Shown here: one piece after another, positions 47,333-57,105 of the stretch
Position numbering within the stretch: position 1 is the stretch's first letter
Layout of the letters: every line of letters begins with the position of its first letter
From: JACKBK01 sp963707275
GTDB lineage: Bacteria > Chloroflexota > Anaerolineae > JAAEKA01
Length of the DNA stretch: 64,000 nucleotides
Assembly: GCA_963707275.1 (NCBI GenBank)
Contig: CAVPPH010000005.1
Location: 181,758-245,757, forward strand
Direction of reading: 5' to 3'
Notes under the pieces: generated by a model
Seen by the model: only the letters and a program-made list of their open reading frames with translations
Databases searched by the model: none
Told to the model about the DNA's origin: nothing
Translations under genes and position numbers: made by a program

Positions 47333-48949
47333 ATGGGTGTAATCAACAACGTTGCCCACGAAATCCGCAAGGAAGGCGTGATTTCCTGGATGCTGAGACA
47401 GTTAGACGTTTTCATTACCAAGCTCACCACCGGGATGAACTGGAATGATCTGCGCGGCCTGGCGCGGGGCGACGATCCACGGCGTCCCAACCCCCGGCTG
47501 ACGGTTCATTCGGAGTCGTTCTGGTTCCACATCAAGCCCAGCTATTATCACCAGTCAGTCACAAAACTGACGCATACCTTCCGGCTGGGGTTGCTGAGCA
47601 CCTATTTCTTCTTCATCGAGCTGGTGACCGGCATCTTCCTGATGATCTACTACGCGCCGACGCCTCAGCGGGCCTACGGCGACATGCTGAACATCCTGAC
47701 CAATGTGCCGTTCGGCGAGCTGATGCGCGACGTTCACCGCCTGACCGCGGAAGGGATGGTGATCGTCGTCTTCCTGCACATGGTGCGTACGTACCTAACA
47801 GGGTCATACAAAAAGCCGCGCCAGTTCACCTGGCTGACCGGTGTTGTGCTGCTGCTGGCGACGCTCTTCCTCAGCTTCAGCGGCTATCTGCTACCCTGGG
47901 ACCAGTTGGCCTACTGGGCGGTGACCATCGGCGGCAGCATGATCGACAAAGCGCCGCCGCCGGAGTTGGGCAAGACAACCCAGCTCATCCTCCTGGGAGC
48001 GCCTGCCATCGGCCCGGCCGGGTTATTGCGCTTCTACCTGTTGCACGTGCTCTTCGTGCCTTTGCTGGTGATCTTCGTCTTCTTCATCCACTACTACAAG
48101 GTGGTGCGCGTCGGCATCTCGCTGCCGTCGTCGGAGGAAGAAATCGGACAGGACACCGCCAAGCGGGTGCCGGCCGACAAGCGCCGCTACTACCTGCCGG
48201 ACGTGTTCACCGACGAGATGATGCTCCTGCTGCTGATCACCTTCATCCTGCTGGCGCTGATCGTGTTGAACGTCTACCCCGGCGCGCCGCTGGAGCACCA
48301 TGCCAATCCCAACAAGACACCGCTGCACACCAAGGCGCCGTGGTACTTCCTATGGATCCAGGGCCTGCTGAAACTGGGCGATCCGACGATCATGGGGGTG
48401 GTCGTTCCCACCATCGTCTTCGGCTTCCTGTTTATCATGCCCTACATCGACTTCAACCCCAGCCGTAAAGCAAGAGACCGGCGCTTCGCGCTGACGGCCT
48501 GGATGCTCGGTCTGAGCGTGTTTGTCATCCTGACCTGGATGGGCACACCGTTCTTCCTGGTCGCGTCGCCGCCGGCAGAGGAGGTCGTGCAGTTGATGCT
48601 GCCGGAAGAGGAGGCTGGTCCCGTCCGGGAAACGGACTGGGCTCAGCTTCAGCTTGGTGAATGGGACACGCGGGTTGACGTGCCGGGCAACCCGGAAAGC
48701 ACTGCTAACCCTGTCATGCTGGGCTTGATGGAAGAATACGCCCAGCACATCGTCGTGGAAGACGTCAAAGCCTACGAGAAGGGTCTTGACGAGGGTCTGC
48801 CCAACGGCTACGGCAAGATGATCATCGAGGACTGGCAGGAGGGCCTGAAGAAGATCACCATGCGAGTCTTCTGGCAGCCGGAGGGCGTCGACGAACAGAC
48901 CTTCGAGAAGACCTTCTTCATCCATGAAGAAGCCGGATACGCAGAGTAA
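47333..48949 (+). CDS. Cytochrome b (b6 and subunit IV fused)
   Basis: The membrane core of the quinol:cytochrome c oxidoreductase. It has 538 residues. The N-terminal four-helix part has heme-ligand regions RDVHRLTAEGMVIVVFLHMV and FYLLHVLFVPLLVIFVFFIH; LLPWDQLAYWAVTIG is the cd-loop. The subunit IV part starts around NKTPLHTKAPWYFLWIQGLL. The Qo-site motif PEWY is APWY here (residues 335-338), so its glutamate is missing. The last 130 residues are a hydrophilic extension. Six bases separate it from the cytochrome c gene. Confidence 0.93.
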   Translation: MGVINNVAHEIRKEGVISWMLRQLDVFITKLTTGMNWNDLRGLARGDDPRRPNPRLTVHSESFWFHIKPSYYHQSVTKLTHTFRLGLLSTYFFFIELVTGIFLMIYYAPTPQRAYGDMLNILTNVPFGELMRDVHRLTAEGMVIVVFLHMVRTYLTGSYKKPRQFTWLTGVVLLLATLFLSFSGYLLPWDQLAYWAVTIGGSMIDKAPPPELGKTTQLILLGAPAIGPAGLLRFYLLHVLFVPLLVIFVFFIHYYKVVRVGISLPSSEEEIGQDTAKRVPADKRRYYLPDVFTDEMMLLLLITFILLALIVLNVYPGAPLEHHANPNKTPLHTKAPWYFLWIQGLLKLGDPTIMGVVVPTIVFGFLFIMPYIDFNPSRKARDRRFALTAWMLGLSVFVILTWMGTPFFLVASPPAEEVVQLMLPEEEAGPVRETDWAQLQLGEWDTRVDVPGNPESTANPVMLGLMEEYAQHIVVEDVKAYEKGLDEGLPNGYGKMIIEDWQEGLKKITMRVFWQPEGVDEQTFEKTFFIHEEAGYAE

Positions 48950-48954
48950 CAGCG

Positions 48955-49757
48955 ATGAGAAACAACACCTTGTTGAAGATCACCGTTGGCATCGTGGTTG
49001 CCTTCGGAATTGCTCTGGCCGTGACCTACGTCGGCTACGGCGAACTGGATCGACTGTCAGAACGCGAGGCCAACTTCGAGGGCCGGGCTGTTGAAAACGG
49101 CGCCAAGCTTTTCGAGACCAACTGCATCGGCTGCCACGGCGTCCAGGGCCAGGGCATCCCCGGCGTCGGGCCGACGCTGAACAGCGAAGCCTTCTTCACC
49201 ACCCGCACGCAAGAAGTCGGCTACTCCGGTTCGCTGGAGAGCTACATCGAGCTGACCGTCGCCGCCGGCCGGCCGGTGGGCAGCGGGCAATACGCCGCGG
49301 TCATGCCGACCTGGGGCGAGGAATATGGCGGCCCGCTGCGTCCTGACCAGGTGCGCGACCTGGCTGCCTTCGTCCTGAACTGGGAAGCCACGGCGGTGGG
49401 CGGCGGCGAGGCGGCGCCGACTGAAGAAGTCGTCATCGATCCCAATGCTGACCCGGTGGAAATCGGCAAGGCGGTCTATGCAGCCAACGGCTGCGCCGGC
49501 TGCCACGGCGAACCGGGCGGCGCGGGCATCATCGGCCCGAACCTGGCCGGCGTAGCGACCCGCGGCCGCCGAAGAAGTGCCGGGGCTTATCCGCTGAAGA
49601 GTACATCCACCAGTCCATCGTCGAGCCGAACGCGTACATCGTCGCGGAGTGCCCGGCCGGCCCCTGCCAGCCCAACCTGATGCCACAGACCTTCGGCAAC
49701 ACCCTCTCGGAGGCCGAGTTGAACGGGTTGGTGCAGTATCTGCTGACGCTGGAATAG
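48955..49757 (+). CDS. Membrane-anchored diheme cytochrome c (frameshifted)
   Basis: Likely electron acceptor of the Rieske/cytochrome b complex. An N-terminal anchor (VGIVVAFGIALAVTYVGYG) precedes two class I heme domains with CIGCH and CAGCH. Extra bases near 49565 and 49589 break the frame; removing them gives RAAEEVPGLSAEEYIHQSIV, then NLMPQTFGNTLSEAELNGLV and a normal cytochrome C-terminus ending YLLTLE. Methionine ligands are plausible at VMPTWGEEYGG and NLMPQTF. About 267 residues. Confidence 0.87.
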
Positions 49758-49889
49758 TCAGCCCGACCCGCCTGCTCGGGCCGGCCTCCTGACCGAGCCC
49801 GCACGAACACGCCGTTTTTTCTCACGCATGACTGGCCGGGCTGGCCACCCGCCGCCCGGCCAGTTGCTTTTTTAGCCAAAGGAGCCGAT

Positions 49890-50732
49890 ATGCCCGCATA
49901 CCGCTCGCAATCGCCACATCGCTCGCATCCCTGTCGTCGTTCTGTCTGACCGCGCTGCTGCTGATCCTGTTCACGGCAGCCGCCGCGGCCCAGGAAGGCG
50001 ACATCACGCGCGGCTCGCAGATCTACGACGCCAACTGCGCGGTCTGCCACGGACCGGAAGGGCAGGGACGGCTGGGCCTGAACCTCTCCAAGGACTTCCC
50101 GGCCCTCGATCCCGACGCCTTCGTGCAGTCGGTGGTGGAGCAGGGCATTGCCGGCACAGCCATGCCGCCCTGGAGCCAGGCGCACGGCGGCCCGCTGACC
50201 GACCAGGAGATCGCCGACGTGTCAGCGTTCGTGGTCAGCCTGAGCGGCGGGCGCAGCGAGATGGCGCCGACGGCGACTCCACTGCCGGTGACGCCAGTGC
50301 CCACGGTGGCCGGCGTCAGCGGCGATCCGGGCGTGGGCCAGGCGCTGTTCGTGCAGAACTGCGCCATGTGTCACGGCGACCAGGGGCAGGGACGGGTTGG
50401 CGCGAACCTCAACAAGGCCTTCGCCAGCATCGCCCCGCAGCAGTTCGTGCGCGCCACCGTCGCCCAGGGCATCAGCGGCACGGCCATGCCGGCCTGGGCG
50501 CAGGCCAACGGCGGCCCGTTGAGCGACGCCGAGATCGACAACATCTCGGCCTACATCATCAGTCTGCCGGCCGCCCAGCCGCGCGGCGACTGCGACCGCC
50601 ACGCCCGCGCCGTCCAGCTCAACCAGCAGCGGCGGCACCAACTGGCCGCTGATCCTGCTGCTCATGGTGGCCGTGGTAGCCATCATCGTGCTGATCATCT
50701 GGTTCTCGGGACGCAAGACGCCGGAGGGGTAG
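49890..50732 (+). CDS. Diheme cytochrome c with signal peptide and C-terminal anchor (frameshifted)
   Basis: Two similar class I cytochrome domains carry CAVCH and CAMCH, each followed by a VEQGIAGTAMPPW or VAQGISGTAMPAW Met-ligand region. The start is ATG 49890; two surplus bases early on lead into LAIATSLASLSSF and LTALLLILFTAAAAAQE, a signal sequence. One extra base near 50581 is removed to read AATATATPAPSSSTSSGGT and the final span LILLLMVAVVAIIVLIIWFS. The C-terminal segment is repeated beyond the next gene at 51569. Confidence 0.82.
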
Positions 50733-50804
50733 ACGTAACCAAGGGTAATCTGAACCGTTTTACGAGCAGCGCCAGATGTGCTATGATCAGGCCAGAGGTG
50801 ACGA

Positions 50805-51548
50805 ATGAAAGAGCAATATCTGCCAGAGATCGTTGAACTGTTACAGCCGATTGCCCCCGCCAAGATCATTCTCTTTGGTAGCCAGGCCAGTGGTAATGCT
50901 GACGAAGATAGCGACCTGGATCTGATCGTGGTCACCAACAGCGACAAGCTGCCGGCCAACCACCGTGAAAAAGAAGATGCTTACCTCGAAGTTTCGAGAC
51001 TGCTCAGAGACCTCCGCCGGGAAGTGCCGATGGACTTGATCGTCCATACCCAGCCGATGCACGCCAGATTCATCGAAATGAATAGCCTTTTCGCCGCGAT
51101 GTTCAGCAAAGTGGGGTTGTGCTTTATGAAGCCGATCACCCTTGAATGGCTGGCCAGGGCGCGCGATGATCTGGCAACGGCGCACGTGTTGCTTGCGCAC
51201 GAGGATCTGACCAACATGGTCGCTTTCCACGCTCAACAGGGAGTGGAAAAGGCACTCAAGGCTGCCATTGAGGAATCGGACCTGGGACTAATAAGAACCC
51301 ACAGCCTGACAAGGCTGTACGAGATGGTGCGCCTTCGCTATCCCGTGATTCAAGACATGGATATGCTTGATCGGTTGGATGCTGTTTACATCGAGGCACG
51401 GTATCCGGGTGAAATGGGGTTGCTGCCCACCGGCAAGCCCACGACTGAGGAGGCCACGGAGCTGTTTAGCTTTGCCGAAGTGATCTTTCAGCAGATTCAG
51501 GCGAGCCTGCAGGAAACGACGTCCCAGCCGGAACGAAGTGAAAAGTAG
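50805..51548 (+). CDS. Fused MNT nucleotidyltransferase-HEPN protein
   Basis: 247 residues joining two modules normally encoded as an antitoxin/toxin gene pair. The N-terminal MNT domain has ILFGSQASGNADEDSDLDLI (GS...D-L-D). The HEPN part begins about residue 107 (MKPITLEWLARARDDLATAH), continues with FHAQQGVEKALKAAIEE and has a short R-T-H (LIRTHSLTRL) at the site where HEPN RNases carry R-x4-6-H, so nuclease activity is doubtful. In standard loci the HEPN gene starts with its own ATG; here the join is in frame (KVGLCFMKPITL). The gene sits between a cytochrome c gene and a leftover of its 3' end. Confidence 0.82.
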   Translation: MKEQYLPEIVELLQPIAPAKIILFGSQASGNADEDSDLDLIVVTNSDKLPANHREKEDAYLEVSRLLRDLRREVPMDLIVHTQPMHARFIEMNSLFAAMFSKVGLCFMKPITLEWLARARDDLATAHVLLAHEDLTNMVAFHAQQGVEKALKAAIEESDLGLIRTHSLTRLYEMVRLRYPVIQDMDMLDRLDAVYIEARYPGEMGLLPTGKPTTEEATELFSFAEVIFQQIQASLQETTSQPERSEK

Positions 51549-51568
51549 CCATTGACGTCCATAGATGG

Positions 51569-51628
51569 GTGGTGGCCATCATCGTGCTGATCGTCTGGTT
51601 CTCGGGGCGGAAGGCGTCGGAGGGATAA
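51569..51628 (+). pseudogene. Remnant of a second cytochrome c 3' end
   Basis: Twenty codons before a TAA read VVAIIVLIVWFSGRKASEG, close to the C-terminus of the gene at 49890-50732 (VVAIIVLIIWFSGRKTPEG). The DNA differs at several positions, so this is not a recent exact copy. It has no start or heme domain. An intrinsic terminator follows. Confidence 0.8.
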
Positions 51629-51647
51629 TAGCGGGAGTTGGTTGTTC

Positions 51648-51690
51648 GAAACGTCCCTATCACTACACGGTGATAGGGCGTTTCTTTTTT
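51648..51690 (+). terminator. Intrinsic terminator
   Basis: GAAACGTCCCTATCAC pairs with GGTGATAGGGCGTTTC and is followed by TTTTTT. It probably ended the lost cytochrome gene and now ends the MNT-HEPN transcript. Confidence 0.9.
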
Positions 51691-52129
51691 CCCAAAAGGT
51701 TGAAACGTGGCGCCTCGACTTTGCTGTGCTTCTCGGCCGGTCGCGCCAGTTCCTAATACCGCACATTAAACTTGCGCCAAATATGATTCAAATCATGTTG
51801 CATTATGGCACATTCTGCTATATTCGTGTAGCATTATAGTTGTTCATCCACAGGTCCCAGGTTGCACCCACACTGATCAGGTAGTTTCAGGGTTTCAGGC
51901 GGTGCAGCATGGTGGGAACAGGTTGAGCGTCTTGTACGCTCAGGAGGGTTAGCCGACAGCAGATATGACACGCACGTTCCACACAGCCCAACGTTTTCGC
52001 GTCCCATACGCGACTGGGGAGCAGTAGCTCCCAGCAAGTTCCACGCGGCAGGCGCGCGCCTGTCGCACGATCAAACCGTTCGTTCATTTTCAGAACCTGT
52101 CTCAGTGCTGAGACAAGGAGGGATTTCTA
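51691..52129 (+). promoter_or_regulatory. Promoter region and structured leader of the first surface protein
   Basis: No gene here. A stretch at about 51770-51840 is AT-rich, with TTGCAT and TATATT 15 bases apart as a weak promoter candidate. From 51930 on there are several small hairpins, for example GAGCGT/ACGCTC, GGGAGCAGTAGCTCCC, and TGTCTCAG/CTGAGACA just before the AAGGAGG ribosome-binding site. I recognise no known riboswitch class. Confidence 0.45.
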
Positions 52130-55100
52130 ATGCAACGCAAGTTCACAGTACCGTTCGCGCTCACATTGACGGTGATCCTGATCATCGCGCTGACCGCCAG
52201 CGTAGTCGCCGACACCATCGGCGTCGATTTTGAGACCTACTCACTGGGCAATATCAACGGACAGGATGGCTGGAGCAAGACCGGGCCGTTTGATGTCGCT
52301 GTCGTGACGAACATCTACGGGTTCGGCACATTTGACACGAAGAGTCTGCGAATCTCCAATGCTACCACCAGTGGCAGCTTTGGTGACCAGACGTTCGCCA
52401 AGCCGTTGACCGATGCTGTTGGCGAAACGGCTGCCACGGCAGGCCCGTTCTCTGTAGGAACCCGGCAAACTCATTTTGAGATACAGTTCGATATCGCCTC
52501 AACGCTACCCACCATGCAGACTGGCATGGTTATCTCGGTGTCGCCTGACAGAGGCGATGGGTCGCGCATGAGTTACCTGCGGTTTGAGGATGCCTCTGGC
52601 GGGATCAATGTCTTTTTCGACGACGTTCAGCAAACCGTGCCATGCACGCCCGCAAGCTGCGCCAGCTTCGTCGAGACACAAGTGGGAACGAACCTTTCTC
52701 GAACCACACCGCACACAATCAAGCTGACAATGGATACCCTGGACGGCCCCGGAAATGATGTGGTCAAGGTCTTCATCGACGGGATCCTCGTCCATACCGG
52801 CACGAGCTGGGAGGACTACTATCGTTATGATCCCGAAGCGGCTCCTGAGTCAACGCCGCGGATCGTGAAGACGGTGATTTTCCGCGTCGCCGGCCCGGCT
52901 ATGCCTGCCAATAATGGAAATGGCTTCTTGCTCGATAACGTAACGCTCTCGTCCTGTTCGGGTGTCGTGACTAACCTGAACACCAGCGAGACCTTCTGCA
53001 GCATCCAGGCAGCCATCGATGACCCTGATACACTGAATGGCCACACGATCACCGTGGGTCCTGGCACGTATGCTGAGGATATCACGGTCGACAAGTCGCT
53101 TGACATTCGCGGCCCCAACTACGGCATCTCGCCCAACACGGGCGTACGCGGCGCCGAAGCCGTGGTCGTACCGGCCACTGCCGCTATCGCGACCGGCGAG
53201 ATATTTCACGTCGAAGCCTCGGATGTTTCGATCGACGGTTTCACCATCGACGGAGACAACACCGCTCTAACCAGCGGTTTTTCCAGCACCAACGGCGCCG
53301 ACATCGACGCGGCAGAGGGTGTGACGGTGTATGTTGACAACGTGAACAACCTCACGGTGTCGAACAACATCATCCAGAACCTCTCCTACTTCGGAGTGAC
53401 TATTTTCGGCGCGATCATACAGCGCTCCGGCCACGACCGGCCACCTGGTGGACGACAACCTGTTCAAGGACATGGGCACCTACGACGCCAAGTCAGGCAT
53501 CGAATTCTGGGGCGGTGGCGTACTGCTGTACAACGGCCAGTATGCTGCAGTGACCAATAACGTGATGGACAACGTGCGCATTGGTGTCCAGACTGGCAAC
53601 TTCCATTCGGCCAACCCAGGTGCTGCGACCTACCAGGAGATCGACAACAATACCATCGCAGGCTCGCCGCCGTGGTATCTTCCACAACCTGCAGACACGG
53701 ACCCATCGTCACCCTACACGCTGTCCAACAACGACATCACTGCGCTGGCCGATGCCAATGAAACGGTAGTGGGATGGCATCCTGTTGGCTTCGCTTGTCG
53801 GTTGCTTCCACCTCTCAGACAACACGATCGACGGCAGCGCGTGTCAGCAACTCCCTCCGAAGGCTACGAGGTGTGGAACGTGAAGAGCACCGCGCCTGCA
53901 GCCATCAGCGGTGGCAGCGTGAGCGGCGTTGACATCGGACTGTTCCTGAACAACTACGAGGGTTACAACAGCAATGCCAGCTGACGGCGCCCACGCCAGC
54001 GTAAGCGGTCTGAGCATCACACCCAACGCCGGCGGCACCGGCATCCGGGTGCTGGACAGCCCCAGCAGCACCCGCATGCTAATGTGCAACTTGCCATCGG
54101 CGCAGGTGTAACCGTCAACGGCGGCGCCAAGGGCCTTGATCGTCGAGAACACCAACGCTTCGGTGACCAGCACCAGCGACCTGGCGCTCAGCGGACAGAC
54201 CGGCAACTACATCGAGCTGGTGAACAACGCCGTTGATATCGACGCCACCGGCGTGAGCTTCGACGGCCAGACCGGCGCCACCGCGACCCTGGCGCAGAAC
54301 TTCGCCATCGAGGACAAGGTGGTGCATAAGGTCGACAACAGCAGCCTGGGCCTGGTGCGTGTCAAGGCAGGTGAGATCTTCGTGACCACCAGCTCCGGCA
54401 GCATCCAGCGCGGCATCGATGCCGCCTCGGCGGGCAATACTGTCAACGTGGCAGCCGGAACATACGTTGCTCCCGCCAACATCCCCATCTCCGTGATGCT
54501 GAAGGGCGCGCAGTACGGTGTTGCTGTCAGCGGACGAACAGCGGGTGATGCGAGCGAGTTCACGATCCAGGGCCTGGTCACCGTCGATGCCAGCAACGTT
54601 GAGATCGACGGCTTCACCCTGACCAACCCCGGTCAGACGTACGCGGTGGACGTCGATAACACCCCGAGTTACAGCGACATCACGATTGCCCATAACATCG
54701 TCGATAACGTGGGTGATGTGGGGCTGGGTTCGAATGTACACTCAGTCATCGTCAGCGACGGCGCGGACTCGGTGACCATCGCTCACAATCGATTCAACAA
54801 CATCAAGGCAGGTGCGAAGAGCGTTAGCGCGGTCGGTATCCTTCAATCGACCAGCATCGATCAAAGCACCGGCCTGGTGATTGAAGACAATACCTTCAGT
54901 GATATCGCCAGCGCGACCAAGGGCGCCTACGGCGTTATACTCAACAACGGCGCAGGTGTACCCGGTGCGCAGATCATCGACAACACCTTCTCCGGACTGA
55001 ACGGCGGTTGGACCCACGCCCTTGGCCTGGAAGGACCTACGCCATACGCTGTCGTGACCGGCAACGTATTCAGCGGCTTAACCGTCAATAGTGGTTCAGA

Positions 55101-57024
55101 CAACATCGCTGTCTTTCTTGAAGACAATCCCAATGGTGGGACAGTAAATGCCCAGTGCAATCAGTTCAATAGCACTACGTTCTACGGCGTGGCGATTGCT
55201 GCTGGCGACGTGACTACCTACAACTATATCACCAGTGCAGAAAACAACTGGTGGAATAACGCATCGGGGCCGTATGATCCGGTCTCTAACCCGGGAGGCA
55301 CGGGTGCATTGGTCGGCGTGAACGTCGACTATGATCCGTGGCTGACAACCAATGTCGGTTGTGTTGCAAACATCGACAACTGGCAGAACACCGACCACCA
55401 TGGCATACGACGATCTGCAAGGCTCACTGGACGATGCCGAGCGACGGCGACGAGATCAAGTTCGTCGGCACCGGGCCGGTTGCCGGCGGCGCAACGTCCA
55501 ACAAACCGAGGCGTGACCATCAACCTCAACGGCGGCACCTTCGGTCCCGGATCACCCTTCCTGACCGTGAACTCAGCCGACTTCACGGTGGTTGGCCCCG
55601 GAACCCTGGACGGCGGCGGCAGCGGTGACCCGGCGATCCTGGTCGTCACCGGCGGTGACAACTTCATCCTCAACGGTGTGGAAGTCACCGACTGGGCCGA
55701 CGGTGTCGAAGTAGCCAACAGCGTGACCTCCTTCAAGCTGGTCAACAACTGGATCCACCTCAACACCGACGCCGGTCTGCAGATCAATAGCGGCGTCACC
55801 CTCGGCGGCGTCGTGACCATCCAGGGCAACCTGTTCAAGGTCAACGGCGGCAACGGCGTGCAAAACGACAGCGGCAACACCGTCAACGCCGACCTACAAC
55901 TCGTGGGGCGATGACGGTGGCCCGGCTGCAGGCTGGCGACGGCGTTAGCGGACTGGTGACTGATACTCCCTGGACCTTCGCCGAGGTCTACATGGACGTC
56001 GATCCGACCACGGCGGCGACAGCACGTGCGCGGTGTCGACCGAGTTGGTACCACGTTCAACGTCGCCGTGAAGGTGGACGCCGAGAAGCTGTACGGCGTG
56101 CAATTCGAGTTGACGTACGATCCCAACTTCCTGACGCTGCAAGACGCGATGGAATGATCCCGGGCGCGCCGTGGGCCGGGAACTGTTCAAGGGCACCGGG
56201 GGTTGCACGCAGACCATCACCGTGGGTTCTGTGAGCGTGTACTGCACCCGCTTCCGGCCAGATGCGAACGTGGAAAGCTGGCGAAACGTTCAGCACTCTA
56301 ACGTTCATAGCCGACGGGATGAGCCCTAACGGGCAACGGACCGTGGACCACTTACTTCGACCTCGTCAGTGGCTGACAACGACTTTCCAGCGCCTCGAGG
56401 CGGCGATCAAGGTCTTCGTCAACAACGTGGGCTACAACGACGCCCCCCGTGACGCCCGATCGCAACATCGTCGACAGCAACGACGGCCAGATCAACATCA
56501 CCGGCATCGCCAGGTTCACGGGCTTCGTGGACGTGCAAGGCCGGCCCAACGACAGCGGCGCCGTGGTGCAGGTCTACAACCAACTGGCTACCAGCGGCGC
56601 AACGCTGCTGGCCAGCGGCACCAGCGTCTCGTCGGGCAGCTACACGACCAACTACATCCCCTCGAATCTACTGACCGTAGGAACAACCTACTACTTCCAG
56701 ATCGACCGGGCGCTCTACCTGCCGACGACCGTCACGTATCCGAGTCTGGCGGCAACCTGGGCCGATATGGCAACACTGACTACCCGCCCGCTGACATCGC
56801 TGCAAATGGCCGTGCTGCTGGGCGGCGACGCGACGGACGACAAATAGTGGATCATCAACGACGCCACGTGTATTGGCAATCAGTACGGAAACCCGGCCAT
56901 CCAGTGCCCGTCATATCCAGCAACATCGTCGTCCGACGTCAACGGTGACGGTACAACGAACATCCTGGACCTGGTGCTCTTCGGCGGCAACTACACCCTG
57001 ACGGCGTCGCCCTGGACGCCATAA
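52130..57024 (+). CDS. Giant secreted beta-helix protein with C-terminal cohesin and dockerin-like modules (multiply frameshifted)
   Basis: A signal peptide (VILIIALTASVVA) is followed by a jelly-roll-like region (residues about 28-285: VDFETYSLGNINGQDGWSKT...DNVTLSSC). Right-handed beta-helix repeats follow, starting DDPDTLNGHTITVGPGTYAE and again SIQRGIDAASAGNTVNVAAG. A last helix block (FGPGSPFLTVNSADFTVVGP) leads to a cohesin-like module (VYMDVDPTTA...VDAEKLYGVQFELTYDPN), then NFTGFVDVQGRPNDSGAVV and a dockerin pair (LLGGDATDDK...DVNGDGTTNILDLVLFGGNY). Frame changes occur near 53415, 53790, 53985, 54110, 55400, 55510 and 55910-56450. A TAG at 56845 is in frame inside the dockerin. Confidence 0.72.
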
Positions 57025-57044
57025 CAATCGACCGCTAACATGAA

Positions 57045-57080
57045 AACGGGGCAGGCCGTTGAGAAACGGCCTGCCCCGTT
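57045..57080 (+). terminator. Strong hairpin between the two giant genes
   Basis: AACGGGGCAGGCCGTT, a GAGA loop, and the exact reverse complement: a perfect 16-bp stem. No long T tract follows, so readthrough into the next gene is possible. Confidence 0.7.
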
Positions 57081-57105
57081 CAGACTTTCCCAGAGGAGGA
57101 AGGTA

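Noticed and set aside
51691..52129. Known riboswitch upstream of the surface cluster
   Set aside because: Small hairpins are present, but I could not match a cyclic di-GMP, cobalamin or other consensus core.
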